This document shows, piece after piece, positions 45,877 through 57,369 of a stretch of DNA of 64,000 nucleotides (position 1 is its first letter; each line of letters begins with the position of its first letter). The notes beneath the pieces were generated by a model, which made no database searches, had not been told where the DNA came from, and saw only the letters and a list, made by a program, of their open reading frames with translations. Position numbers and translations under genes: made by a program. Source of the stretch: Adiantum capillus-veneris (Eukaryota > Streptophyta > Polypodiopsida > Polypodiales > Pteridaceae); NCBI GenBank assembly GCA_014529385.2, contig CM043970.1:68348567-68412566 (forward strand), read 5' to 3'.

Positions 45877-46423
45877 TCCCCTCGTGGGTAGATGTCTTCA
45901 CAAAGACCCAACAAAAAGCAGAAAAGGCCGAAAAATGGATCGAGATTGTCAAGAAAAGAAAAGGCAAGGAAATAAACCCCACCCCCTCACCAACCATCAT
46001 CAACTTGACACTAGAAGAGGAGCAAAAGGAGACGTGTGCGGGCCTTACACATAAGAATATGTGGCCTCAGAGACAAAGATAATGTGGATAAAGAGGTGAA
46101 AGAACTCATGACTCTGGTGGGGGTCAACGAGCAGACGCATATGAGGGCTTGGAGAGTGGACACTAAGAAAAGTGGGAGCAACGGAGAAACCTCGAAGGAA
46201 AGTGCACTCATTCTCCGCTTCCCCTCCATGGAGGCGAAGAAGGATTTCCTGAAGAAGAGGCCGACTCTAAAGAAGACTGGCATCTTTGTTGGAGATGATC
46301 TCACTCTCTCGCATATTGCTCATATGCAAGATGTAATGCCGGAAATTAGAGCAGCAAGGGAAGGGGAACATTGCTTTTTACAGGGATGGAAAGGTGGTGA
46401 TATTGGATAGACGCCCCGCATGA
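45877..46423 (+). pseudogene. LINE ORF1 C-terminal half (copy 9)
   Basis: SWVDVFTKTQQKAEKAEKW, then a frameshift at ~46030, HIRICGLRDKDNVDKEV, SALILRFPSMEAKKDFLKK and KTGIFVGDDLTLSHI. A second frameshift from a deletion at ~46360 follows. The corrected frame ends DRRPA then TGA-CGG at 46421. Confidence 0.8.
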
Positions 46424-49116
46424 CGGTGCGAGACCTATGGGACCATACTATAGATGGCAACCTGGAATTGTAATGGGTCACTCTGTCTTGATGTAGGGGC
46501 CTTTGAGGATAGCTTCACGGGGAGAGACATCATTTTCTACTTTGAGACGCATCAAGCACATGGGCAATCCATGCCACAAGTGAGCGAATATAGATGGGAG
46601 ACAGCCTGCAGATAGGAGACCAGATCGGAGCATCGAGGACGGGGCTCAGGGGGAGTGGTAGTTCTATTCAGGGAGGAGTTGCACCCATTGATATATATAG
46701 CACGCAAGGATGAACAAGCTAATTACATGTGGGTGAGGCTCAGGGCAGAGGGTCAGATACCTCTACATTGCTATTTGTTACTTTCCTCCTAGTACGTCAG
46801 TATATGCATCACCTAGAGGACAATCCCCCTTTGCTATTTTGGAATGACATATCGGAGTTTTCCAAGGATGGTGACATTATCATACTAGGGAATTTCAATG
46901 CTAGGATTGCCCACCACCAGACAATATTTTATGATACTTCCGAGGAGATGCTTAGGGAGCTGGACGTCACAAAGATGGGTCTATCCAGACCATCACAAGA
47001 TCAGTAATACACTGAATATGACAGATACTTGATAGATATGGGAACCGCACATAGATTGGCCATTGTGAATGGCCTACAAATATTTTCGATAGTCGGAGGT
47101 TTTACTTGCTTTCCACACCGACATGGTGCCAGCACAGTGGATTATGTTATTGCCCAGCCAGGTCTCATTCCTTTCTTTCAGGATTTCATGGTGGGTACTA
47201 GGCCAATTGGAGTAGCAGTTGATCATGCTATCTTGTCTTTCACCCTGACCTTTCAATTCAGCACAGGCCTATTAGGAGAGGTCCCCACACACACTCCGTA
47301 TACCTTCATGAGGGAGACGGATTCTGTGTATATGGATGAGATATACAGGCAGCAGGATGGCCACTAGATGAACTCACTCAGATATTGACAGAGACGCTCC
47401 ATGATGCAGCATCAGAGGCATACTCCCACAGCCAGCCCACACGGAGACGATCTGGGAGCATGCCCCATAATAGTTGGTATGACGAGGAGTGTAGAGAGAC
47501 GAGGATCAAATTACAGAGGGAAGTGCTCATGGGTATTACCACACACATAGAGTCACAGATTATCTTTCGTTGCCTATTGCGACGAAAGAAAAGGGCTTAT
47601 CTATCTTAGCTAGAGCGGGATCTGTATCAGTTATTTATAATACAGGACTCAGGCGAACCATGGAGGCTATTCCATGAGCATTCACCACCACTAGCGGTCA
47701 CCTCCACTGAGACATGGGGGGAATATGCGACATCTCTCTACACAGCATCAGGGCAACCACCTCTGCCGGACCCACTAGAGACATGCCCGGAGACATGTTC
47801 TTCTTTATTGCCGGGAGGGTAAGGAAAGCCATTGACAAGATGAAGACAAGGAGAGCACATGATCATGATGGTCTGGTAGCAGAGCACTTCATCCATACCA
47901 AAGATATGCTTGCAGAGCTCTTGGCTATGATGTTTAATCGAGCCATGTATGAAGGCTTCCCGGAGACTTCGAGCATGTCTACGATTGTGCCTATTTTCAC
48001 GTCAGGAGATCCCATGATTCCCGCGAATATCGCACCATCATGTTGGTCACACATTAGCTAGGTTCTATGCATCCGTTCTTGAGCAGGAGCTGAGTAGATT
48101 GGCAGAGCGAGAGGGCAAAAGAGCACCATGGCAAGTAGGTTTCAGGAGAGGTTTCTCCACTCTTGACCAGATTCTGACACTCAGAGCTATTATTGAGGAG
48201 GGTAGACACCATAGCAAGAGGATCTATTGTAGCTTTGTGGATTTCTGCAAATCTTTTGACACAGTGCCGAGAGCCAGTCTTATACGCAGACTACAGGACA
48301 TGGGTGTGCCTACAGAGCTGATATGGGGTATTCTTACATAGAGAATAGTGATGGGGCGGGTACGCACCACTGAGGGAATGCCTGTCATGGTCCACTCCAC
48401 TTGGAGTAAAGCAGGGAAGGACCCAATCCCCGACACTCAAGCAGGGACGCCCCCTATCCCCGACTCTTTTTGGGATGTATGTGGATGAGTTTTCGGACTA
48501 TGTAGAGCGTCAGGGGGATAGGGGGCTCAGCTAGCAAGGACATTGATTCCGTTGTTACTATATGCTGATGATATTGTGCTGATTTCTGACTCTCTAGAGG
48601 GGATGCAATGTCATTTGGATGCTCTGCATACATTTGCTCGTGACAGTGGATTGTCTGTCAATCTGGGGAAAACCATGGTTATGGTGTTCAACACCACACC
48701 ACAGTGGGTCAGGAGGTCGGCACCCACATTTACGTATGGCCAAGAGACTGTGGAGTGCACAGATGCATATACTTATCTTGGGGTAGTCTTCGGTGGACCT
48801 GTGTTTTCACTAAGGAGAGCATCAAAGACTAAACTGACGAGAGCATATGTAGCTTTGGGAGGACTGGAGAGGATGTGTTCGTAGTTTCAGTTTCAGAAAC
48901 GGTGAACAAAGCTATGGCTTTTTGACACTCTAGTGACTCTAGCTATGCTCCATGGAGTTCAGGTATGGGGACCCTTAGTAGACCACCATGGGAGATCTGG
49001 CAACACAGATGGATGGAGATGTATGGAGAGGCCTCTGGTCTCTATGATCGCTCGGATGATTCGGGCTAAGGCCTCAGTACCACATCAGATTATCTGAGCC
49101 GAGCTAGCCGCCGCCG

Positions 49117-49149
<33 letters not shown>

Positions 49150-50145
49150 TCGTGGTGGAGGCATTGACTAGATCAGTATCCTTTATGCACGGCCTATGGG
49201 ATCTCCCCAGGGACATATATGCTCGGCTTGGCCTCGAGTCATCTCGACAACTAGCTCTACAAGGCGATACAACATGTTGGTATGGACAGATGACAACATG
49301 GTTTCAGTCACATGGTCTCAACATGGATAGATTACCTCTGCTTCAATACTCCCTGGATGCACCCTCCCTCTCTCTCACACGAACAGAGATCAGGAGACCC
49401 ATACGACAGGATCTGATTCATCTAGATACCAGGAGCACATGGATACAGCCGACACAAGAGTTGGGCACGAAGATGGCCTTCTACAGAGAGCATCTTCTCC
49501 AACTCACGGAGGACGGCTTTGTGACTAGGCGTGCATACATGGATACACACTTATCTGATGGGATAGGATGCACTATTGGACAGATACGCACATCCTCACG
49601 TCGTCCGATTTCGAGGGGCGCTAGCAGAGGCCAAGATATGTCACCTATGTAACTTAGAGCCAGAGACAGAGCTGCACTACACATGTCATTGCCCGGCGTA
49701 CTATGAGATACGCGGCTGCTTCCACTGCCTGTTCAGAGAAGGTTTCGGACCTTTTTTTAGAGTCATGAGATACAAGGATCAGAGATGCCTCGGAGTGTTC
49801 CTACTAGAGCTGCGCAGACTTGGGGAGAGCTTGCTGAGGACATCAGGGGAAAGACATTCTCAAAGACGAATCACAGATTTCTTTACACCAGCCAGGGGAG
49901 AGCCAAAGGAGCAGTCATTACAGCAAATCTCAGAGCCCACCCATACTAGAGGTACGCTGCTTGATCGAGCCACTGAGCTAGGCAGATCAAGACGCCCACG
50001 ACCTCGTGGAGTCTCTCACCATTGACGAAGGCTGCAACAAAAGATAGAGATCATTCTAGCTTGACATGCAAGATGCCGAACCAGAGTACTAACTATGGAG
50101 GAGGTCGATGAGATCCGACAGCGACCGATGAGAGATTTCATCTGA
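46424..50145 (+). pseudogene. LINE ORF2 (copy 9), broken
   Basis: Endonuclease MATWNCNGSLCLDVGAF, ETHQAHGQ, GNFNARIAHH (GDFN changed to GNFN), GGFTCFPHRHGAST and VDHAILSFTLTF. RT: MKTRRAHDHDGLVAEHF, FVDFCKSFDTVPRA, LLYADDIVLISDS (48560), NLGKTMVMVF and YTYLGVVFGG. The finger lies near 49640 (CHLCNLEPETELHYTCHC) and HSQRRITDFF at 49855-49884. The basic tail is GRSRRPRPRG. Many frameshifts; TAG 48883 replaces CAG. End TGA 50143-50145. Confidence 0.83.
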
Positions 50146-50325
50146 ACCCACAAACCCCCCCCCCCCCCCCCCCCATATTTCCTTTCTTCTTAGTGTTTTA
50201 GTGTTAGTTCTTTGTAACTTTGTAATTTTCGTACTCAGACATGGTATCAGATTCACCAATTGACTTTTTGGTCTCATAGGTCATTTTGGCCTTTTGAAGA
50301 CGTTAATATAACATTTCATTCCATT

Positions 50326-51206
50326 TCTCTCTGGATGCACCTCTTGTGTCTCTCACATGGACAAAGATCACCAGACTCATACGCCATGACCTGATTCAGC
50401 TAGATACCAGGAGCACATGGATATAGCCGACACAGGAGTTGGGCACGAAGATGTCGTTCTAGAGAGAGCATCTTCTCCAACTCACGGAGGACGGCTTTGT
50501 GACTAGGTCTACACATGGATACGCACTTATCTCATGGTATAATATGCGCTATTGGGCAGATACGCACATCCTCACATCAGCTCCAGATCGAGACTGGCCG
50601 ATTTCGAGGGGTGCCAACAGGGGCCAGGATATGTCACCTATGCAACTTAGAGCCAGAGACATGTCATTGCCCGGCGTACTATAAGATACATGGCTGCTTC
50701 CACTGTCTGTTCAGAGAAGGTTTCGGACCTTTTTCTAGAGTCATGAGATACAAGGATCAGAGATGCCTTGAATTGTTCCTACTAGAGCTGCACAGACTTA
50801 GAGAGAGCTTGCTGAGGACATAAGGGGAAAGACATTCTCAGAAACGAATCACAAATTTCTTTACACCAGCCAGGGGAGAGCTAGAGGAGTAGTCATTACA
50901 GCAGATCTCAGAGCCCACCCATACTAGAGGTACGCTGCTTGACCGAGCCACTGAGCTAGGCAGATCAAGACGCCCACGACCTCTGGGGGTCTCCCACCAC
51001 CGACGAAGGCTGCACAACAGAAGATACAGATCACTCTAGCTCGACATGCAAGACGCCCAACCAGAGTACTGACCATGGAGGAGGTTGATAAGATTCGACA
51101 GCGATTGATGAGAGATTTCATCTGAACCCACAAACACCCCCCCCCCGTTATCTCGTCTCAATCCCGAATCAACTTCAGATTTATTTCCTTTCTCTTTAGT
51201 GTTTTA
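50326..51206 (+). mobile_element. LINE copy 10, 3' part, cut at its 3' end
   Basis: Starts at LDAPLVSLTWTKITRLIR and resembles copy 9 closely: HLCNLEPETCHCP (finger shortened by a deletion), SQKRITNFF at 50836-50862, TLLDRATELGRSRRPRP. Stop TGA 51123-51125. The 3' UTR breaks off at TTTAGTGTTTTA (51206), where a minus-strand LINE begins. Confidence 0.85.
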
Positions 51207-51790
51207 CACTCGCTCTTTGAGCGCAGAGTCTAGCAAAACCCTCTGAGGGATACGTAGCATTGTGCTCCCCCTCCTCTGTCTATTTATCACTGTGAGGATC
51301 ATTGGTGCATGGTCCAAAAAAGAAGTCCCAGCTAGAGTGCAAACTGTCCCACCCAAGTCACAAGAGTGGTCACTAGTGTAGAAGCGATCTATCCGAGAGA
51401 GAAAGCGAGGTTGTATGAGGGCCTCATAAAGCTAGACTGCTGCCACACATCTGAAACCCGCAAAGTCATACATAACCTCTCCCAAGCTGCCAATACAACT
51501 CCATGCACAGTAGTATGGCTACCTCCAATCCTGGCAGAGGGGTCCTCCAACATGTTGAAGTCACCCCCAATGCACCATTGCTCTGGGTGGATCCACTCTG
51601 TGGAATCCCTACCGCACAGCGGGAAGGAGAAACCCACCACTGTGTCCAAAGCCTCAATCCCTCTAGCTGCAAGAAAGAGAACATGGACTCGAAAGCAAGC
51701 TTCCTCTAGGTCAGGAGAGGAGTCATCCCGGAACCGTGTGAAGCTATAGTCGAAGAAGTCCGAGCGTCTGCGAATGTCAAAACTAGTCAA
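51190..51790 (-). pseudogene. LINE endonuclease C-terminal half
   Basis: WCIGGDFNMLEDPSARIGG is the APE GDFN block, followed by ERLCMTLRVSDVWQQ and, after a TAG (~51389), FLDHAPMILTV, the catalytic D-H block. Then RIPQRVLLDSALKERV. The N-terminal catalytic Glu segment is not recognisable. Confidence 0.75.
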
Positions 51791-52004
51791 TCCTCTAGGG
51801 ACTGCTGCAAAAGCAGAAGTCTACACCAAAAAAGGCGGCCTCAGGTGGGGCTGCCCCTCTCGAGCCACACGGCTCGTAGAGCGAAAGCACGCAATACCAA
51901 GAAATCGCCTCGCGGTAGACGCATGTCCAGGCCCTTGCATCTGAGTAGGAGTGGAGGAAGGAGCAAGAGAGGAAGCTATGGGGGCGGAAGTCGAAGGTGG
52001 GGGG

Positions 52005-52041
<37 letters not shown>

Positions 52042-53170
52042 AACAGCAGCGTTGGAGGGAGGAGGAGGTGGAGGTGGAGGAACTGAAGTGGACGGGGCCT
52101 CCTCAGGCGGGTCCTTGTGAAGGGGGTCAAAACGGTTCCCAATGGGAACCCAGTGTTGCTGAGTTGCAGAAGGTCGGTCACTAAGGGGAGCAGTGGGGTG
52201 AGCTCGCCCCTGTCGGCGACGACAACGCCTGCTGCCAACTGTCAGCTGTCTAATCATTGGTCTCAGTCGAGGTACCAGCCTGTGCGTCCTGTGTCTGGCT
52301 GCTCTGCATGCTCAGCCTTCAAAGGCTGTGCATGCGCTGCGGGTCGAGGCCTCCTGCGAGGACAGGTCTTAGCCAAATGGCCAATCTGTCTGCAAATGAA
52401 ATACTGATTCAGGAGGGCCGAATACTCCACGCTTTGATAGAACCAACCTCCACTCACCCGAGGTAGTAGGATGACCTTCGGGAGAGTGTGGGTGTCTCGA
52501 ACTAGAACACGTACTGAGGGGATGCCGGCCGCCTTGGCAGCAACAGAGACTGTTGTGCAAGGTGTCTCCTATACAGTCCCAATATCAGAGCCTATCCTGG
52601 ACAAGAGTGGCAGGTACTCCCTCCTCAGTCCGGGAAAGCAGACGGAGATGGGAAGGTCTGCCTCCTCTACCAGAACATCTGTAGTTGGATCAAAACCATG
52701 CCTCCACTGTCGAAAGTGGGCTCAAACTACTTGGATGGCTAGGGGGCTCGTCGCGATGACGTTGGACGCCATCTCGGAGGTCTCGAACTCTATCTGATAG
52801 TAGCCGTGTAGCATTGAATGGCTGCGGGCAAGGGGTAGGGCACATGGGATGGGAAGGGAGCAGAGGGCGGAAAGAGGACAGCACAATAGGCAGTTGACAA
52901 CGCAATGGACAGTGGACAACGCACAGTGGGCAGAGGACAACGCAATGGGCAAAGGACAGGCAGTGTGTTGCGAGCTGAGGGTAGACAGTGCGCGGGAGGA
53001 TGGAGGTGGCGGGTGGGTTTAGCGATGGCGAGGGGGATGCCGGTAGTAGCAACGAGCGTCTGCGTGCTGGACCCTTTGCCATGGGACCCCAAGAAACATG
53101 AGGCCTATTACCAACCAAGGGACCTCTCTGAGTGCTGACCATGGGGTTCCAAACAAGGGGCTGTCTCAAG
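51207..53170 (-). mobile_element. Minus-strand LINE (zinc-knuckle ORF1 type), 3'-truncated
   Basis: Reads from ~53170 down to 51207: ORF1 with a DUF4283-like region and CCHC knuckle, a proline-rich linker encoded by a long poly-G/C run (52006-52038), then the second half of an APE endonuclease. RT is absent: the element ends against LINE copy 10 in tail-to-tail orientation. The outer 5' limit is uncertain. Confidence 0.75.
52263..52955 (-). pseudogene. LINE ORF1 with damaged zinc knuckle
   Basis: Order: YYQIEFETSEMASNVI (DUF4283-like), a stop, HFRQWRHGFDPTTDV, FPGLRREYLPLLSRIGSDIG, RVLVRDTHTLPKVILLPR, QSVEYSALLNQYFICRQIGH, LAKTCP. The knuckle should be CX2CX4HX4C, but the first Cys is Tyr (YFICRQIGHLAKTC), a single G-to-A on this strand. 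Nucleic-acid binding ORF1 of plant L1 LINEs. Confidence 0.72.
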
Positions 53171-53324
53171 GGCTCCTCCGCACTAATGGGTTGGTGCTAT
53201 TCCAGGCCTCTCCGCAGCTGCTCCCAGGGGCAAAGCAGGCTCACAGCAAAACGATCCTCCAGTCTCCTGCTCAGACCAACTCTGCGCATCTCTGTAAAGA
53301 TCCATTTGATGGAAGGTCTCCAAG

Positions 53325-54095
53325 GGCCTCCAAGATAAGGAGGGCTGCATCTTTTCTTAAAGGAAATGCTCGAACATGTTGGTCCACTCTTCTTTCGAGG
53401 AAGGAAGCTCCAGTCAAGTGGTTGAAATTCAAAATACACTTTATATCTTCTTGGCTGACCCGGGAGTACGAACGAGATATATGAACTGATTGGAACCATC
53501 TTCGGATGACCAGGGGAGATTCTTTGGACGCTTATTGCGAGAGATTTGGGACTCCTTTCTACCAACCTCTTCATTTAAGGTCTCTTTTAAGGAACAGATT
53601 CAACGGTTTTGCTACAGACTCCCTATAGAGATTTGAGACTACTGCCTTGAACAAAAGTCAAATTCTATTCAAGAATTAATGGGTCATGCGAAACGGGGTT
53701 TTTCGATACAATCGTGAAACTTAACTTACCCCAATGATGAGATTATGACTCAGAGTACCCGAAAAAACTCCAACAATGAAAGTAGAAAGAAAAAGAGTTC
53801 TCAAGCAAACATGGATAAGGTTACACGACTCCGGTTCAATCTTTGGGAGAGGGCCAATTATATCAGAGAGGGGAAGTGTTTTGGTTGAGGGAAACACGGG
53901 CACATCTCCGCAAAGTGCCCCAAAAAGGCACAACAAGAACAAACTGAAGACATGCCAGAGAGTTCAAGAGCAGCAGAGGAACACGGCAGAAAAGGCAAGA
54001 TGAAAGCATGAGTGGTACCAAATTCAATGGTTACTGACCCAAGCCTGATTGATGAAAATACAGAACTTTGCCGAGTGTTGCTAAACTGGTTGTAT
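53325..54095 (+). pseudogene. Ty3/gypsy gag fragment (G1)
   Basis: IRRAASFLKGNARTCWSTLL, KWLKFKIHFISSWLTREYER, DWNHLRMTRGDSLDAYCERF: the gag core matching 58468-59040 on the other strand. The nucleocapsid knuckle follows near 53870 as CFG-stop-GKHGHISAKCP, where the second Cys codon has become TGA. Stops and frameshifts throughout. Ends at the gag/protease boundary and runs into an LTR. Confidence 0.8.
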
Positions 54096-54101
54096 CTGAC
54101 A

Positions 54102-54232
54102 GAAAAATAGTTCTAAATGAATTATTGGATTTTTAAGTGAGAGGGTTTTCTCGCTTGGAACACCAAGGAAAAATAATTCTAAATGAATTATTTGAATTTC
54201 AAGTGAGAGGGTTTTTCTCACTGGAGACATCC
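54102..54232 (+). repeat. ~66-bp tandem repeat in LTR 1
   Basis: AAAAATAGTTCTAAATGAAT at 54103 and AAAAATAATTCTAAATGAAT at 54169, each continuing to AAGTGAGAGGGTTTT and CTC(G/A)CT. Each unit ends in a small inverted repeat (AAGTGAG/CTCGCTT). Confidence 0.85.
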
Positions 54233-54251
54233 GAGTGCAGAGTATTTCTAG

Positions 54252-54519
54252 TGCGTCATTCAAAGTAATGACGGGAGCAGTGTGAACGGGAATATCTGTA
54301 ATGCCACCAGGAACGGGTACTTCTGATGCGTCACATCGGATGGGTGACACGGAGCATCAGGAAGAGGTATCCGACCATCCAGGAACGGACATCTTCGATG
54401 CGTCATAGGATGGGTTACATAGAGCATCGTGAAGGGGATTGTACCGTAAGTTCGGTAAAAAGGACTAGGTGATGGGTATTCCTGATGGATGCGTCACAAT
54501 GTGGGTGACGGGTGCATCC
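54252..54519 (+). repeat. Four imperfect hairpins with CGTCA/TGACG arms
   Basis: Units at 54252-54278, 54325-54358, 54397-54428 and 54487-54519 share the plan (GA)TGCGTCA...TGAC(G/A)...GCATC. Spacing is about 72, 72 and 90 bp. They lie 450-720 bp upstream of the TATA box, i.e. in the presumed U3. TGACG is the as-1/bZIP core. Confidence 0.75.
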
Positions 54520-54970
54520 GAAAGGGGATACCCATAGTCGAGAGGAAATCCGAACTGGAAAAGAGGAATACGTGTAAAGACGCAAGCACAAGAATAAAGA
54601 TGGGTTTTGAGAAGCTTTTCTTAAAAAGCGAAAAATTTTAACGAGTTTTCCGGAAAGAGCAAACGCTTTCCCGCGAGGAATCTATGTCTGCATTGTATTT
54701 GTGCATGTGGTTGCATCCAAGGACGCCTGGGAAGTGTTGTGAAAAGCATTATTTTAAACTTATAAGGTTTTATTGAGTTTTTGGGCAAGTTCTAACCAAT
54801 TTTAAAATATGCCGGCTGCCCACTTGTTCAGTGGGCAGCCACTTAGAAAATAAAGCAACAAAACCAGCCAGCGAATTCTCTCTCCCTATTTTGGGTAGAA
54901 AAAAAAACCCGAAAAAAAAACCCGGCCGCGATCTCTATGAGAGCAGCTATTCGTGCCGTGGCCAAGGAGC

Positions 54971-54976
54971 TATAAA
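54971..54976 (+). promoter_or_regulatory. LTR TATA box
   Basis: GAGCTATAAAAGCACC, conserved at 60855-60860 in LTR 2. Transcript start expected about 30 bp downstream. Confidence 0.7.
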
Positions 54977-55385
54977 AGCACCACATATCCTCACTGACAG
55001 GGGGTTACCAACGTCAGGAAGAGAAGACTCTGCCGCCAGATAACGCAAGAGATTGCGAGACTACGAAGCACGGAAGTCGCTTTTCTCGCGCAAGAGCGAC
55101 AGGTATCTATTGTGGATTTGCCATACGAATTGTTGTCGCGTGTTTGCGTGTGTGTTTGCAGATGCTTCATCACGAAGGAGAAGCGAGAAGGCTTTCGGCC
55201 TACGTTTGAGAGTTCCGAGAACGAAATTCGGAAATTGTCTGCGGAGTCTCAACTGCGAGTATAGACGGAAAAAGGATTGAGAGCTTGTCTCTCGGATTTC
55301 CCTTACGAGAAGGAACGACCATCAAGTCAGAGAATTAGAACGGAGGGTTTTCTCCGGTTCTTGCCCTCGTAAAAAGATTCTCCCT

Positions 55386-55391
55386 AATAAA
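55386..55391 (+). terminator. LTR polyadenylation signal
   Basis: CCTAATAAAGGATTC, conserved at 61262 in LTR 2. It lies about 415 bp after the TATA box, giving a plausible long R region. Confidence 0.6.
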
Positions 55392-55587
55392 GGATTCTCT
55401 TTAAGGGGGGGGGGGGGGGGGGGACCAGCCCATCTTCTGGTCCCTAGTACTGTGTTGATCTTCTCACTCTCTCTCTCTCTCTCTCTCTCTATTTATTTCT
55501 CTCTATATCCTTTGGCTTCAGTATTAAGTGATAAATTCTATTTATCCGAGAATATTTTATATTGTTATGCGCTCCCGTTTGTGACAG

Positions 55588-55599
55588 TGGTATCAGAGC
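55588..55599 (+). other. Primer-binding site (initiator tRNA-Met)
   Basis: TGGTATCAGAGC one base after the LTR end; exact plant tRNA-iMet complement. Fixes LTR 1 as a 5' LTR for what follows. Confidence 0.92.
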
Positions 55600-55849
55600 A
55601 TGGTCTCCTCTCTTTTTTTTGTAAAGGAGGACGACTCTGGGAAGATACGGGAAGAAGCCATGACAAGCCAAGAGAGAAGTAAGCAGGCGGAACCCTAAGC
55701 CTTGTAGAAAAAGCTTACAGAGTTGGGAATTTTTTTTCTCTCTGCAAGAAGTCGACACAAGACTTGGGATTCTCTGAGAAGGTGACCATGAACATCAATC
55801 CAGAACCCTAGCCAAGAAATCCCGTCATTCCGGGAAGGATATGAAAGTC

Positions 55850-56580
55850 TTTAGACCTCAGAACACTCCAGTTAAGTTTGATACTTTTGACGGAAGGGAA
55901 GATGTCCCGAAAGCTTCAACTTTCATTCAACAGTTTGAAGTTGCCTTTGCAAATGGCAATTTCTGAGAAGTGTCGAAGGTGAGGCATGAGACCAAACACC
56001 TCAAGGGAGGTTGCAAGTACTTGGTGGTATACCAAAGCTTTGCAAGGAAGTTACAACAAGACTTGGATTCAATTCAAGGCTGAATTTTTGGACAAATTTT
56101 TTTTCCTCTACGTTTTGAGGAAGGCATCTAAGAAGATTGGGATCGTTTTGCCCAATAGGAACACGAGCGACTCAAAGCAAGTAGTGGAAAACACTGCCGG
56201 TGGTAATAACTCGGAAGAGGACAAGATTGGAAAGAAGTGCCGCCGTGCACAAGGAATCTTCGGATTAGAACCGTTTGCCTACGTTGAGCGACGACCCGAA
56301 ACAAGAACCTTCTTTAGTGAACTCTGTTTGTGAAAGAAAGACTTGGGCATTCCCTATGTGGGAGGACACAACAGGTTTAATACCCTCTGGACTAACAACG
56401 CAGGATTATGCGCAAGGACAAATACCTAGATTGATTTCTAGGAGGAGTATTCTTCTCGAGGTTGAGAAGGAGAAAGTGAGTTAACAGATTCTCGGAAAGA
56501 CGTGAATGATGAGTTCTTACGTGGCTCGTAAGTTTATGATTGGTGAAGGATATCCTCGAGGTACTAGAGGAAGGACATGA
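55850..56580 (+). pseudogene. Ty3/gypsy gag fragment (G2)
   Basis: Begins after PBS and leader: PVKFDTFDGRED, ASTFIQQFEVAFANGNF (compare LSFIQQFDIAFARGRYSEHF on the minus strand). The frame then breaks repeatedly. From ~56170 to 56580 similarity fades; the sequence is non-repetitive with no recognisable domain. No pol remains before the next element. Confidence 0.65.
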
Positions 56581-56624
56581 ACCGGTAAGGTAAGTATTGA
56601 ATTATTGAATTTTTGTTTATTTTT

Positions 56625-56796
56625 GTTTAAAGCAAAATTCGCGTCGCTCATCATTTTCCAATTTTTTAATATTTTTTTAAGCCTCCGCAATTTTCGGAAA
56701 TTAGGGTTTTTGGCAGAAATTAAGGTTTGCAGGAATTTTAGGGTTTTTGGCAGAAATTAGGGTTTTTGCTGTCCGCCACGTCATCACTTTGTGACA
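56625..56796 (-). mobile_element. Truncated 3' LTR of G3
   Basis: Matches the U3 start of the 5' LTR: TGTCACAAAGTGATGACGTG at the right edge, repeated GGTTTTTGGCAGAAATTAGG words, GCGTCGCTCATCATTTTCC. Stops matching at ~56625. Confidence 0.85.
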
Positions 56797-56810
56797 TACC
56801 CCCCTCTTGA
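56797..56810 (-). other. Polypurine tract of G3
   Basis: Minus strand TCAAGAGGGGGGTA directly before the 3' LTR; the plus-strand primer of LTR retrotransposons. Confidence 0.75.
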
Positions 56811-57369
56811 AAGCATTGTAATCGACCGCGATTACGCCTGGAAAACCGACAAAAGCCATAAACCGTCTTAGCAGACACTGACTGTTAGTACCTACGTACT
56901 AGGAACACACATCTAGCACATGTACGAAATCGACAGTCACATCACACCACATCACAGGACATCACCAGACATCACAGGACATCACATGACATTCAACATT
57001 CATTCGGATCTTAGACCATGATTTATCGGCAATGTAGCTAGCAATCACATCTAGGTCCAATCGGGACCTCATCGATGTCCGATTGACTAACCCCTATTGC
57101 AACCATGTCTATTCAAGATCAATCATACCAAAATGCTGCAGTCATTTCGGCTATCAGTTCCTGCACTCACAAGAAGTCAAGAACAAATCAGTATCATAAT
57201 CAGGAATTCCATTTCATAAAGTCATCAGCAGAATACTGTCAGCTCTCAGTATCCTTGAAGCTCAAAGAGACATCAGTGACTTTCGTATCAAAATCGAGGC
57301 ATCTGTTCATAAAGGAGCGGAGTAACTCCCCTATTGTGCATCCCACTGCACCGGATCTTCGGCCAAGCT

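Larger units (their letters stand above)
45872..50325 (+). mobile_element. LINE copy 9, 5'-truncated in ORF1
   Basis: ORF1 second half plus the whole of ORF2 and the 3' end. Contains poly-C runs at 49108-49147 (in coding sequence after AELA) and 50157-50174 (3' UTR). A small local duplication around 48410-48470 repeats the KQG..P.SP segment. Confidence 0.87.
54090..55586 (+). mobile_element. Ty3/gypsy LTR 1 (G1/G2)
   Basis: The right end is firm: ...TTTGTGACA (55586) followed by a primer-binding site. 54545-55586 is matched by 60467-61451. The left end is a guess at TGTATCTGAC (54090), because the second copy is truncated. Contains TATAAA at 54971, AATAAA at 55386, a 19-G run and a TC tract near the end. 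Confidence 0.75.

Noticed and set aside
54252-54519. CRISPR-like array
   Set aside because: Only four imperfect palindromes with unequal spacing in an LTR of a plant retrotransposon; not a CRISPR array.
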